64,000 bases of DNA from Smallanthus sonchifolius (GCA_023525975.1 CM042034.1:6021501-6085500), one strand, 5' to 3'. Positions 46,477-58,800 are shown, counted from the stretch's first letter. The notes: a model not told the origin generated them from the sequence alone. Translations and numbers: made by a program.

Positions 46477-46811
46477 GTCAAAGTGGTTGTGGTGTAGTGG
46501 TTGAGTTGAGCCCTGAAGTCCCAAGGGACCCGGGTTCAATCCCTGCCACCACCATTAATTTCTGCGGAATCGCAAATGAGGCCTTTTAGGCTGATGCTCC
46601 AGGGTTTTACCCACACCGATCCAGGGTTGGAGCCTCGGCTCCCCCTCAAGCCCGGAAGGGGCCGTATTAGGTGAGGTTTTTCCTTGAAAGCTCTCCAACT
46701 CTGACACCAAGTGGGCCCGGTTAAGACAACATATTGGTCGGAGTTGGACGAGGCTCTCCCATGTGACGTGAGGGTGCGACGTCACACATTCAATGTTCGC
46801 CTTTCAAAAAA
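46477..46811 (+). mobile_element. tRNA-derived SINE, 335 bp, 15-bp TSD
   Basis: The head has A box GTGGTGTAGTGGTTGAG and B box GGGTTCAATCCC, then a GC-rich body (CCCGGAAGGGGCCGTATTAG) and a short A tail. A perfect 15-bp duplication, ACATGCTTATTTTTA, lies at 46462-46476 and 46812-46826. A second, older copy of this family sits on the minus strand at 55852-60202. Confidence 0.92.
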
Positions 46812-46974
46812 ACATGCTTATTTTTATAATGCAAAACCGAGTTTTAATGATAATGTTTAAGTCATTACATCATGAACATACAAGTTGTTAAAGTTGACTC
46901 AAGGCTTTGTTTTTCTTTTAAATTTTCCTGCTTCCTCCTTATAACCTTTAAAATAGGTTCTATAAAATTCCGAG

Positions 46975-47285
46975 TTTGTCGTTTCAACATTAGTGTTTCA
47001 ACGTGATTTTTTTCACAGGTTTATTACCAGTGTACAACAGGTCGTTGAAACTGAGTTTTTGAAATTGTAACACTCTGTCGCAACACGTGGGCTTCCAAAA
47101 CCTCATTTTCATACTCAATAAATAAGTTAATTTATTTAATAAATTTATCGGAAAATTGTAGGAAATCTTATGGTTACTTTTTTGTTTTTGTATTGTAGGA
47201 AAGTTGTCGCTAACTTGTGGGCAATTTGTTTTGTTGGTAACTTGTCGAAAACTTTTGTAGAAAATATACATGTTTTCTAGTAGTG
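46975..47285 (+). mobile_element. CACTA right-end fragment
   Basis: The segment ends TGTTTTCTAGTAGTG at 47285, the inverse of a CACTACTAG terminus. Upstream lie degenerate subterminal motifs (AACTTGTCGAAAAC, AAAGTTGTCGCTAACTTG). No left end was found. Confidence 0.5.
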
Positions 47286-49430
47286 AAATTTACCGTCACG
47301 GCCTACTTTTTTTTATTTACGTTTCCATGTAAAAAATATTGCAACTAGTTTTATATTAAAAAGGTAGTTGCAATATTTTCTATTTCCTATTTCCTATATC
47401 TTTTTCTAACTTTAATAAAACTAATGGCGATAACATCAACATTAAGAGAAAAAAGAATGGGGTGCAGATATGAATGATCGCAGCCTGATATTGACGAAAA
47501 CGCAGTAGGACAAGATCGAAGGTATACAAAAGTGTTATTTAAATAAAGTATGGAAAGAAGATGATGTAATAATAGTAATTGATCTCAATGAACGTGTAAA
47601 TTTCTTTTTAATAAATTAGACAATTGGTGAACCTTTTGTCAGTTATGAACTTTTGTTAGGGCAGCTATAAAGTTTTTTGGATTTTAGAAGAGATTCTAAA
47701 TCAGAGTCCTTACCTTTTTTTAAAGGCGGAATTTAAAGAAAAAAAAACTAGCAGGAGCTAGGAGGCAACAGTTAAAACCACGAGGAAATTAACAACATAA
47801 AAATGCAGTTAAATTTTGAACGCACACCAATTCTTCCAATCAAGAGACTTGAATCGGAGCATGTTCTTCACCCACAAATAACTAGAGCTCTTGAGTTCTT
47901 CGAATAGTCATTTCAAGTTCGCTCTTTTACCATCAAAACAACTTTGTTTCTAAACTTTCATAAACACCATACCTCTGTAATAATGACCACTTGTAAAGCT
48001 TTGTTTCGATTCGTGTCTACCGGAGTGGCCGTAGTCATTTCCAGCACATCTCGAACCGAGAAATCGTATATAAGGGAGATTCCGCACTAAGTACTTATGT
48101 ACCCCCAAATTAGAGTCCTTTTAAAGAAATATTTTCTTTTGTCATGACCCTAACATATGTGAATATAATAACATACGTTTTCTGTACACGATTTTAAAAA
48201 GTCAGACAATCACACACATTAGAGTATGAGCTAAAATGAGTTTAATTGAATAAAAGAACCTTGGGCTATTCTAGTTATTTGATCTACTTAACAGCCCCTT
48301 AGATATGGGCTCTAAGCTAAGCTTTAGCTTTTTTTTTTCTACAAGAGGAATTGCATCCTCTAAAATTACAAAAGTGCATATTTCATTAAAACATAAGTTT
48401 ACTTTTTAAGCATGATTTAAAGAATATACAAATTTACAAGTATAAAAAAGAGGATATATGCAATTGCACAATTTTTATACAGTCGAGCCCTCATAATTTT
48501 TTCACTCATAAATCTTGATCAATTTAATTAATATGCCAAAATCAACCAAAAGTTATGTAACTCTAATAGTTAGTAAAGTACAACCAATTACAAATTCTTT
48601 CTGAAAATGCTATCATCTCAATGCTAGATCTTTTCCTGTAAAATAAAAACTAGGTTTTCATCCATGTGTATTGTGCCGGGAATTCTGCCACGATCCCAAG
48701 ACACCAAAACACGTCGCAACGGCGGTCGTTCCGACGTAAACCCTAAGACATCAAGAAACCTGATTGCAAACTTTGGTTACATCAACGTCTAAACCCTTAA
48801 AAAACCCAAAACAACATAAAGAAACATTAAAAAAACACAAAAATCTTGGATAGACGTTGCCTCGAACCCAGGCCGTTGGCATCGGCACGATCCTGAATAT
48901 CAAAACGAAAATAAAAAAAACATGTCTCAACGGCTGTCACTCCACCGTAAAACACTAAAGTGTACCTAGTCGTAAAACATAGAGTCACTCCACTGTAAAG
49001 CCCGATGGTGTACTCCGTCATAAAATCTGTAATCCGTTATGAAAGTACCATCACTCTGCCGTAAAACCCGAAAGAGTACTACGTTGTAAAAACCAGCATT
49101 AAATCCCATGAATATAAACACAGACACAATGATAAACATACCGTTAATAAAAGAAAAACGTAAAACTAAAATATTAAAAAAATACAAAATTTGAGAGTAA
49201 ATTTGGTGGACAAAATGAGAATACAAAGATCTTTGGCTAATATGAGAAAAAAAAACAAAAGCTGAGAGGAAATTTCGACATTTTGTGGCCAAAATGAAAA
49301 TTCTTAAAGTTTCGTGACCAAAATGAATAAACCAAAAGAAAGTAATAAATATTGAGAGCAATTTTTATGACCAAAATAAAAATAGTTAAAATTTTGTATC
49401 AAAATAAGAAAACCAAAAACTATACTATTC
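47286..49430. other. Intergenic DNA upstream of the CPT-like gene
   Basis: AT-rich. Around 48655-48680 the minus strand has a weak Helitron-like end (CACATGGATGAAAACCTAG, T). From 48950 to 49080 short CCGTAAAAC motifs repeat. Frames on the minus strand have no known domain. Confidence 0.35.
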
Positions 49431-49487
49431 TATCTCCTCCTCCTCCTCCTCCTCCTCCTCCTCCTCTTTAAATATATATATAATATG
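49431..49487 (+). promoter_or_regulatory. (TCC)n microsatellite and TATA box before the CPT-like gene
   Basis: About a dozen CTC/TCC triplets at 49432-49466 run straight into TTTAAATATATATATAATAT. That TATA-like run lies about 35-50 bp before the ATG at 49520. CT-rich tracts are common in plant 5' regions. Confidence 0.5.
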
Positions 49488-49519
49488 TGGTCAGCCTCTC
49501 AACTTTGACATTTACAAAA

Positions 49520-51072
49520 ATGGCCACCTTCCTTCTCAACAATTTTTCTCCGGCCTTTACTTCTAAAACCAAAATTCTTCCCCACTACAAACTCACCCAC
49601 AAACCTTTCTATTCGACACCAAATATCATAACAAAGCCATTATTCTCATCCTATAATCTCGTCATAAATAAACAATACCAAAATGCTCCATCGGCTTCAA
49701 CCGCAAGCAAAGAAATGGTGCAAGTGGAAAACCAAGTGTTGCATAACAACCTTCGACCCGAAATGATGCCCAAACACGTTGCAATGATCATGGAACGAGA
49801 GCGAGTTTTGCTTCGTGAAGTCGGTTATAGTCGCCGGTCGTTGGTAGATGTTGCTCGGATTTGCTGTGAATTGGGGATCAAAGTTCTATCCGTTTATACG
49901 TGTTCTTCTGGAAAAAATCAACTAAAAGTAAGCCAATTAACTTCCCCTCAAAAGATTTCCATTTCAACTTCATTAATGGATATAATATTTCAAATTATTA
50001 ATTTTAATGCAGGAGGAGGTTGACTTTACAATGAACTTAACAAAATCAGATCTTGAAGAGCTATCAAGGTTATTAATTATCTTTCAAGTAAAGTGTCATT
50101 TTTGTCTCCGTGTTTGGTTATTTTAGCCACTTTCATCTAAAAAAAAATTTTTTCACTGATTTTTCAAAATCTAGCCATTTTCATCCACCTGATTAACTCT
50201 GTATACATTTTAACGTTAAATCAGGAGTCGCGTTGAAATTCATAAATTAAAATCTAACCAAATTGCCCCTGGTTTAACCAAAATTGTCACCGATTTAACG
50301 TTAAAATGTAGACGGAGTTATTAAGATTGATGAAAACGGTTAGATTTTTAAAAGTTAGGAACGAAAAAGATAAAAAAAAAAGTTTTTTTAATTAAAGTGA
50401 CTAAAATAGTCAAACACATGACGAAAATAACACTTTACTCTTATCTTTTTTTTCTTTTTAACGGCAACTAATCTATCCTAATGACTAAACCTACCAAACC
50501 AGCACGTTACATTATTCGAACCCTCACCGGTTATTAATCACATACATGTTAACTTTCATGTCATGAAACAAAAAAAAAAACTGATTTTTTTTTTAATTTT
50601 TTCATGTAGGAATGATATTAGGGTTTCAGTAATCGGGGATCGGAAAGCCATCCCGGACTCAATGCTAGAAATCATAACACAACTTGAAGAAGCTACAAAG
50701 AACAACAAATCGTTTCATATAACCGAAACAGTTAATTACACCGGACATTTTGACATAATTCAATCTTGCATAGCTCTTGCTGAGAAGGTGAAGGATGGTC
50801 TACTAGAACCCGAAGAAATTGACGAAAGCGTGTTCGAACAACAACTCGACACGAAGTTCTCTGAGTTTCCCGACCCGGACCTGATAATTCGAACAGGTGG
50901 GAAATATAATGTTGGCAACTTTATGTTGTGGCAATCGGCTTATTCTGAAATATGTTTTGTTGAAAAAGACGGTCTTCAATTTAACATGAACGATTTTATT
51001 GAGGTGTTGGAGGTGTATCAGAAGAGAAACAGACGGTTTGGTGGAAGTGATAAAAAGAAAAAAAATGAATAG
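49520..51072 (+). CDS. cis-Prenyltransferase-like protein with rewritten catalytic motifs (3 exons, about 308 aa)
   Basis: This is a paralogue of the CPT at 19388-21595. Exons: 49520-49927, 50013-50068 and 50610-51072, with GT/AG borders and phases 0 and 2 as in the paralogue. The 927 bp are open to the stop at 51070. Fold-level similarity is clear: MPKHVAMIM, ARICCELGIKVLSVYTCSS, NDIRVSVIGD, DPDLIIRTGGKYNVGNFMLW and QSAYSEICFVEK. But region I, normally DGNRRWA, is MERERVLLREV, about ten residues around region II are gone, FSTENW.RP is CSSGKNQLK, and RTSGE.R.SNF is RTGGKYNVGNF. The metal-binding Asp and most substrate-contacting residues are therefore missing. The N-terminus is Ser/Thr-rich, like a transit peptide. 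It could be a non-catalytic partner subunit, a recruited protein, or a young pseudogene without stops. MATFLLNNF was chosen as start because it is the first ATG after the TATA box. Confidence 0.75.
50088..50438. mobile_element. Foldback MITE in intron 2 of the CPT-like gene
   Basis: The arms are about 80 bp: left GTAAAGTGTCATTTTTGTCT, right the inverse, ending AAAATAACACTTTAC. Inner arm motifs TTTTAACGTTAAATC and GATTTAACGTTAAAATG also pair. No coding content; the TSD is unclear. Confidence 0.7.
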
Positions 51073-52045
51073 ATGGTTAATTTCGATATTTCATGTTCTT
51101 TGTATTTGGATTGAGAAAAAAAAATAATGTGAATTTTAAGAGAATTAAATTCTTTTGATCGTGACTTCTACCTTAGCTTGTGAACGGTTAGATTGTAGGA
51201 GTTAAAAGTTTTAAATTCTAGCAGCTAAATAGTTTTTTTTAACGGTAAATGTTAATTTTATTCTAGTTTAGATCACTAATTTTAAATTACTTCATTTCCC
51301 ACAGTGACGAAACTTTAACAATTAAATTTGAGAGAGACGAAAATATTACAAATAAATTTTTTTTTCACCAAATAAAGGCCATAAACAAATAAAATAAAAT
51401 AAAAACAGTTCTTTCACATAAATGAGAAAGAAAGAATAGCTACAACTCAGCCCAACGACAAAGGAAGATTAATTACAACTATGAATACGATTGTCTGGGC
51501 TTGTTCCACATTAGTCTTGGATTTGTAGAACAAAATTGGACTTTTGATTTGGATTAGGAGGGACCCATACACTATAACTAATATGAAATAAATCTAGTGA
51601 GCGAAACCAATACCTATGAGAAAAAATAGGGGTCCTCTCTGAACCCTAATAAGTTCCGCCCTTAAATGCCTAGGTTTGAACCGGGACCTCATTTCTAAGA
51701 TACTTGTGCCTCTATCAAGTGGCTTAACCCTACACTAACGTAGCGGAATAATTGAAGTTTGTTTAACGAGTAGTTTTATAGAGTTTTTAAAAGCACATAG
51801 AACTCTAAAAAAGCTAATAAACGAGTATTGGACAAAATAACAACTCCTGATTGCAAACTCGTTCTAGATATTTTTGACAAACATATCCCATATCACAATA
51901 TAACAAATATTTTGCTATGTATTGGTGTAGTACTACGTAACATCTACTTCACACGCGATCTTTTTACGGTTTTTTTAGGCAGAGTAAAATAGAAAAATAA
52001 CGATAAAAGATAAAATTGATCATCATATATAATCATAAAAGCATC
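51073..52045. other. Intergenic DNA downstream of the CPT-like gene, with a weak SINE-like segment
   Basis: 51590-51745 read on the minus strand has a tRNA-like AAGCCACTTGATAGAGGC and GGTTCAAACC, possibly an old SINE. The rest is AT-rich without genes. Confidence 0.35.
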
Positions 52046-52274
52046 TGGTATACAACCGTGAGTGGCTTATGTGGTGGCACACTCACGGCTACAAAACTCA
52101 GCCCCTCCCACAGAGAGAGGTGAGCGTGATCTTTTTTGGTGTTTGGCGTGAGAAATTTCACAGTGAGAGAATGAGAAAAGAGATTGTGATTGGCGTGAAA
52201 AATTTCACGACTACAAACACCACCCCCTCCACAAGTGAGAGGCTTGAGAGGCTCACTCACGGGAAGGTATACCA
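52046..52274. mobile_element. Foldback MITE, 229 bp
   Basis: The ends are TGGTATACAACCGTGAGTG and CACTCACGGGAAGGTATACCA. Inner CTCAGCCCCTCCCACAGAG and CACCCCCTCCACAAGTGAG lie in direct order, while CGTGAAAAATTTCACG can form a central hairpin. A target duplication was not resolved. Confidence 0.6.
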
Positions 52275-52299
52275 CAAAACCTAAAAATATAGCATGCCA

Positions 52300-52579
52300 A
52301 CATCATTAGAAAAGGGGCCGATTTCCTATGAAAGTTTCATTCCGACAATATTCCTACTCCGTTGAAAACCCTAATTTAACGAGAAGTACCGACAAGAAGT
52401 ACTTTCATCAGAAATTAATGATCAGAATTTCTACACCATTGAACTTTAATTTTCGGGCCAAGTTGTTTAATAATAGTTTCTGTTAGAAAAAAAAAACGGT
52501 TATTTTTCATCGGAACAACTTTCTCTAATGCGTTTCCGATAAAAAATAAAGTCAAAAAAAGACCAATTTCCTAGTAGTG
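52300..52579 (+). mobile_element. CACTA right-end fragment
   Basis: It ends AATTTCCTAGTAGTG at 52579. GATTTCCTATGAAAG near 52319 and GACCAATTTCCTAG at the end are related motifs, as expected for CACTA subterminal repeats. No left end was found. Confidence 0.5.
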
Positions 52580-53776
52580 CAAGAATAACTGCTTTTTTTA
52601 TTTTGTCGAAAATGATCCCGGTACTTCACTAAATTTCTAATATTCAATTTCCCATACTTCTCTGTGTTTTATATTAACAATAATGGAATATTTGTTTGGT
52701 GTTGTCCCATTAAGTACACTATTTCTTATAATCATCAAATATAACATTGTCCATCAAAATTGACTTTGAGAGCTGATAATAAAATAAAATAAAAACTTGT
52801 GGATTAAAAGGCTATTTGAATCTGTATTATTTTCATCGATAGGACTATTGTAGCGTACTAGCTAGAAACTAGCTAAGAAACCATGTTTTCCTGTTCCACA
52901 ATAAAAAGTTAAAAGAGAAAGACAAACTTTTTTTTAATTAACGAGAAATCTACTTTACTTTTATCCATAAATTACATCAAATAACTTATTTCATGTATGA
53001 GTTTGAACTCACGACCTCTAACCTAAAAGAAAATTAACAATATGCTAACAAACCACAAGTGACTAAACTCTAACAACTCTATGGCTCCACAAACTAAACA
53101 TCGGTACCAACACACAACATAGATCTGACATACATAAACTGTTGGGATTTCGAGCATAGGTTTTAAAATTGTTTGTAACAAAAGATTATACCATCTTTGA
53201 TCTAATGAAGGATGCCATCAAGCAAGAGTCCAGTAGCCAGAAAAACTTGAAATAAAAATATAATTGTAGAAAAGTTAGAAACTTTACCTTAGATCTTTGT
53301 TTAGTCGTAGTGGATGATTAACCAAAGATAATCTACAACAATGCAACAACGTGAATGCTAGCTCACACGCGAAAACACAACACGAAGCTCATTTCGGTTG
53401 CATGGTTTCGAACACCTCCAAAGTCGAGACCTTGGTCTAGGTTTTCTTCTTATGGTAGATGATCTACTTGCAACGGATTGGTGACCGTGTGGTGATGCTA
53501 GGGTTTGTTTGTTAATCTCTTGATCAAACTCTATAAGAAATTTAGATTAACTTGGTGATTATATATTATATATTAAATATATATCTTATATGTCTAAGTA
53601 GGTTTAATAGTATAATCAAAAACCATTTAATTATAACACACATATATACACACGTTTTCGAATACTCACATAAATATATACTATTAATAAGGTAGGTCGA
53701 TGAATAGTGATTCTCCCAATCAAGCTTTTCCATTTGTTTTAATGGTTATAAATCTTCTTTTCCAAATTAAACACAT
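52580..53776. other. AT-rich intergenic DNA
   Basis: No gene, paired terminus or tRNA-like box of note was seen. Confidence 0.35.
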
Positions 53777-53790
53777 AATTAATATCAGCG

Positions 53791-54006
53791 ACCGTTGGTC
53801 AACTGGTGCAATGGTAGCTCCAAGACTTCTCATAGTGGAGGTCTTGGGTTCGAATCCTGACAACAGCAAAAATAGAGGTCTGTGGCCAGGTCAGGGGGTT
53901 TACCCAGTTGGAGGTTCCTCCTGTGGTGAGCTGCCCTAGATGTTCTATGTGTTGCCCCGGGAAAACCCAATTATCCTAGAATATCTAGCGTTGCCGTTCA
54001 AAAAAA
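53791..54006 (+). mobile_element. tRNA-derived SINE, about 216 bp, 14-bp TSD
   Basis: The head has A box TGGTCAACTGGTGCAATGG and B box GGGTTCGAATCC, and the tail ends GTTCAAAAAAAA. A perfect 14-bp duplication, AATTAATATCAGCG, lies at 53777-53790 and 54007-54020. A further B-box-like GCAGGTTCGACCTCC near 54058 hints at an older tRNA-like relic beside it. Confidence 0.92.
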
Positions 54007-54240
54007 AATTAATATCAGCGGAGCTTGTTGAATGTGCACGCTTTCACGGAGGGGGTTGCAGGTTCGACCTCCTCCAAGCTGGTTCTTCAGTTTCCTTTGT
54101 TAGTTGCTCAATTAAAGTCCCAAATCTGCAAACCTACATATGTGACATGCGTGCCTAAAAATATTAATTCTTTTAATTATGTAAACGACTATGAAAGAAA
54201 GATTAGAAAGACGAACGGGGAGAGGGAAATCAAATTTTAA

Positions 54241-55039
54241 CCACCATACAAAACTCCGTACTTACTTGACCAAAATATCAAATAAACGAATTCTTTTCGA
54301 TTGATCTTCATTCATGGTTTAGATTTTGAATCCGACCAGGCTACTTAGGGTTTAGATTTCGAATCTGACCACTAAAATGTATTTAGCTACTTATAATCAT
54401 TCTATTTGGCTGTATATATTTTTTTTTTCAGGAATTGGTTTTCAGATTTTTTATTTTGGGGAATCGATAAATCAGGGGTTTAGAGGAAATGATCGGGTTC
54501 TGAACAAGACCCCAAACGTTGCTCACCACGCAAATACTTCTAATTATTAATTGAAACTAGTTGGTTCCCTGTGCTTCGCGGTGAGACGTATCAACGTAGA
54601 ACAAAAAAAATACTTGAATAAGCTTGTATAAACTAATACCTACGGTAAAGCGAATACTAATACCGGTTAGGATAATACCAATATCGGCAACAACGTTCGC
54701 TCATAATAGGTTCGGCTTGTAACGGTACACAACGGTAACGACAGTCGCTATAAGCTACGATACAAAAAAAATACGCGACTTTGAATACAGCTCCGTTTTC
54801 AAAAAATAGTATATCGAAACGTTGACAAAAAAAACTAAAAACAGCGGCACATTCCGTTTTTTAAGTTAACGAACGAAAGTTACTAAAGAAAATGAAATTA
54901 TTAGAAAATTAAACGGGCTAAAAGTGTATATTTTATATAGTATGAGGGGTAAAAAACTAAAATAAAAAAAAAGTTACGTCTCACTCAACCATAGGAAGAG
55001 TCAGTATTCTACTTGTCTATTTTTTAATCTATTTAGTAA
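54241..55039. other. Intergenic DNA with a possible decayed Helitron end
   Basis: Near 54557 the minus strand reads CGCGAAGCACAGGGAACCAA then CTAG, T, which resembles a Helitron 3' end; a valid 5' end was not found. No genes. Confidence 0.35.
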
Positions 55040-55457
55040 CTAGCTTAGAACCCGTGTCTACACACAAGATAAAATATATCAATACGTTAATTACTATTTA
55101 ATGTATAAATTTTACATATTACATATACTAAGGAAATAAAACAAAATTCAAAATATGTAAAAATTAATATATAATTGAGTTTCGAAAATACGTTAATTAC
55201 TATTTAATGTAATTTAACTTTCATTACTATTTGATTGAAAGTAAAAGTTACATAATTAGATTTCAAAGTTTATTATAATAACTGATAATTTAAAATAAAT
55301 TTGTTTTATTTGTATAATTAATATATATATTTTTAAATATATTATTATTAAAAGATAAAAGTGTATTTTATAAGAGAGAGATACGGGAAAAAATAATGAA
55401 ATTAATATTGATGTGACACGTGGCATTAAAAAATATTTATTTATTATATAGTATAGA
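55040..55457 (-). mobile_element. Non-autonomous Helitron, 418 bp
   Basis: On the minus strand it starts TCTATACTATATAATAAATA at 55457 after a host A. It ends TGTGTAGACACGGG then TTCTAAGCTAG at 55040 before a host T. The 3' end matches that of the Helitron at 36413-36734 (TTCTAAGCTAG). Confidence 0.85.
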
Positions 55458-55463
55458 TTTCGA

Positions 55464-55837
55464 TGTAGGGATGGCAACAAAAAAAACCCGAGCATGATGG
55501 GTAGGGTTGTAAACGAACCGAACGTTCAGCGAACAGTTCGTGAACCGTTCGGCGGGAAGTTCGTTTACGTTTGTTCGTTTAATAAATGAACGAACATGAA
55601 CAAGGTATTCCGTCCGATTAACTAAATGAACGAACATGAACAGAGGTCTCGTTCGCTCAATTGTGTTCATGAATGTTCAGTAACATGTTCGTGAACGTTC
55701 GTTTATTAACGTTCGTTCGTTTACGTTCGTGTTCGTTCATTTGTCGTTTATTTTGTTGTTTATTAAAGATTTTTGTATATTTCTCTTTTATTTTATCTAA
55801 ACCTTTTATATTCTTTAATTTTTATTTTATTTTTTAC
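55464..55837. repeat. hAT-like fragments: ACCCG type hosting GTTCG type
   Basis: GGGATGGCAACAAAAAAAACC at about 55467 resembles the start of an ACCCG-rich hAT family. It is interrupted near 55503 by GGGTTGTAAACGAACCGAAC, the start of a GTTCG-rich family also seen at 15083-15272 and 60299-60478. Exact ends are uncertain. Confidence 0.5.
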
Positions 55838-55876
55838 CCTAAAATTAACTACGTTTTTTTTTTAACGGCGAACATT

Positions 55877-58800
55877 CACTACTACAAAAATAGGTATTTG
55901 CTACGGCCAAATCCATAGCAAATCTGTAGCAAACACCCATTTTGCTACGGATTTGGTCCGTCTCGTCGCTAATTTAGTTTGCTACAGATTTTTGCTACGG
56001 AATCATATTTGCAACGGTTTTAGCTACAAAAGAAGGCATAGCTATTTTAGCTACGGACTTTGCTACGGATATTTAGCTATGATTTTTGCTACAATCTTCT
56101 TGCTACGGAATTTCGCTACAGAATTTTGCTATAGTTTTTTGTAGCTGATTTTACTGTGGATTTTTCTAGATTTTTGCTACTAATCTAGCTATGGATTTTG
56201 AAAGGTTTTCACAACAGATTTATCTACGGATTTTTTCAAAAATTTTCATTTTTATATTCCTTTCCATTTGTTTCTTATAAACATTATATTCAAATTTCCA
56301 ATTCAAAGATAAATATCCAAATCAAATAGGATAAATATTCAACTTATCCAAAACAATACAATAAATATTCAAATTATAGTGTTTACCCACATAAACCCGT
56401 ATCTTAACTCATAAACTTTTGTAGCAGGTTTTGTGACAACAATTGAAATCTCTTGTTCATATCAACATATATAAACTTGTATTTTCTTCATCATAGCATG
56501 ATTCTCTAGTTTATTGCGTTCCAATTCCTCTATTTGTTCCTTTAACCATTGCACCTTTAGTTAACAAAGTTCGACACATCAGCCTTAATAACACATTAAT
56601 ACCAAACACATTAGGATCTCTTATTGTCTGTTTTAACAAGTTATAAGCAAATATAACAAGATGCATTAATAGTGTCTTCTCATTATATTCATAACATTTT
56701 CTCCGATCTTTGAAATATTTTGATATACTATAAACAATAGAAATAATACTCTAAGATAACTATAAACGCAATGTTTGGATACCATTTGAGCAGTTATGTT
56801 TTTTCACGCTCCATACAGCTCCATAAATCAACATTGTTTAAGACCTAAAAAAGAATAATAATCGACTATGCAACATGAATATGGAGAATGAAAATCAACG
56901 CAAACAACAGATCTAGTTTTATAACTTAAATCTAATATATCGCAATTGGCATAAAAATATATAGGAAGATTAGTTCATGTTCATTGTTCAACGAGCTTTA
57001 AAGAGACAAATAATACGTACAATAACATTGAGGAGCAGGTGGAGCTTCCTCATCGGGATAAAAAGACATGGTATGTGTTGCAAACCATGACATTGTCAAT
57101 CTGCATACTTAACACAACAATTTCAAAATAAACAAAAGTCATGATAACAAATAACTACAAAAATATAAACAGCAAGTGTAAAGATATCAAAAGATGTTCA
57201 AAAACTGGAAGCGTATATGGAAAGAACCATGTGATGTTGCCCCTGTATGCTGCAATCTTTTTTTCTAATATTGCATATAGCCCTCTAACAATGTTCATTG
57301 CCAAGCTCTCTTAAACTATGAATATCAAATCGCCATGTTCTGTTCTATATGGATTATGTTGAAAACCTAGAAGCAGAATTAGTGCTACTAACATTAAAAT
57401 AATATGTGGCCATGTTTTGTTTTAGCAGAAAATATATCATTCACTTAGAGCTTTAGCATGTATCATCTCAGAAAAAAATGCATTTTTGCTACTGATGGAG
57501 TAGCCTAATAAATTTCTGAGTAACTTTTTATTATTATTTTAACACAGTACATATTACAACTACAAACTATTTTCCATTAGTTCATAAGTAACAACAAGAA
57601 ACCGATCAAAGAAATCACCAAACTTATAGTAAATAAACCAAAACATGTTCTTGTAAGTTAGTAAGGTTTGAATAGAGGGCACACCCGTCGATAAAAAAGA
57701 GAACAGTGTTTGCATCCTACACAACAAAATTAGGTTTTAGTATGCAGTAATACACTAAATAAAAATGTGTTGATTTGTCTCATACAATATCTTGATGTCA
57801 TATATAATAATATGTGATCTAATCATACATTAATAATAGAAATATGAATCACTTACAGTCCCTTCCAATGCCACTTGAAGTGGAGGAAAATCTGCATTGC
57901 AGAATCTAGTAACAAGAGATTTCATAAATCAAACAATAATAAAATAAAATTAACTAATATTAGAAATCAGGCATTGCTAAATCATACAACATAACTATAT
58001 AAAAAACTATAACAAATCACAATAATATTTTACAAGTAGGTAACATGCAGAACAAGATCCAATGATATAAAGCCTACCATTTGTTTTTTTTTCGGAAAAG
58101 CAAAACAACTATATGTTCCTTGGAACAAATTGTATAAATTAGACGTAAGAAGAGATCAAAAAATTAAGAATGTAACACATGACCTGTGATTTAGGCGAAT
58201 TGGTTTCTTCTATTGCTCGAGGCTGTGAACACGTGAGTGTCGACTGAACCACAGACTACTAAAGACCAATTCCATGAAGGCGTGAACAGTGTTGAATTCG
58301 GATTAGGTGGATTCCATTAATGTGAATGCCTCGGCGGAAGACCAAGATTAACGATAAGGAAATATTCAGAATTAGGCGATTACAGAGACAGAGATCGTGA
58401 CACAATTAGGATCAGGATTATTATAAATTAGGTGATTACAGATATCGGTTTTGGATCCGTAGGGATTTTTAGGCGGGAACTGGTTTCAATTTTTTTTAAG
58501 AATAACAATGAAGAAGAAGCATTTGAACGCGGGAACTAAAGGGAGGGAGGGAATGAATTTTTCAAAAGCAATTAATTGGAATAAAATTGGAGTGAAGGGG
58601 GGAAATAAACGGAAGGTCTATGGAAAAGAATTCAAAAAAAAAAATTGGGAAAATACTAGATCGTAATAAGTTATAATAGATGTTATATGTCTCCGTGAGA
58701 CATACTTAGTATTAATAGTCAAGATAACTCTTACCGGGTACGATGTGACTTAATATTTCATAATATGTTTTAAAAAGTTATATTGAGTTGTATTGGGTCG

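Noticed and set aside
52069..52284. 71-codon plus-strand frame
   Set aside because: It spans a foldback MITE with inverted ends and has no domain.
54557..54946. A fifth complete Helitron on the minus strand
   Set aside because: The 3' end is plausible, but the best 5' candidate (CATACTATATAAAATATAC) is not preceded by A-TC in the right form.
56230..58640. CACTA transposase or a captured gene inside the 4-kb CACTA element
   Set aside because: No long frame and no recognisable transposase or other domain on either strand; exon-like patches were too short to call.
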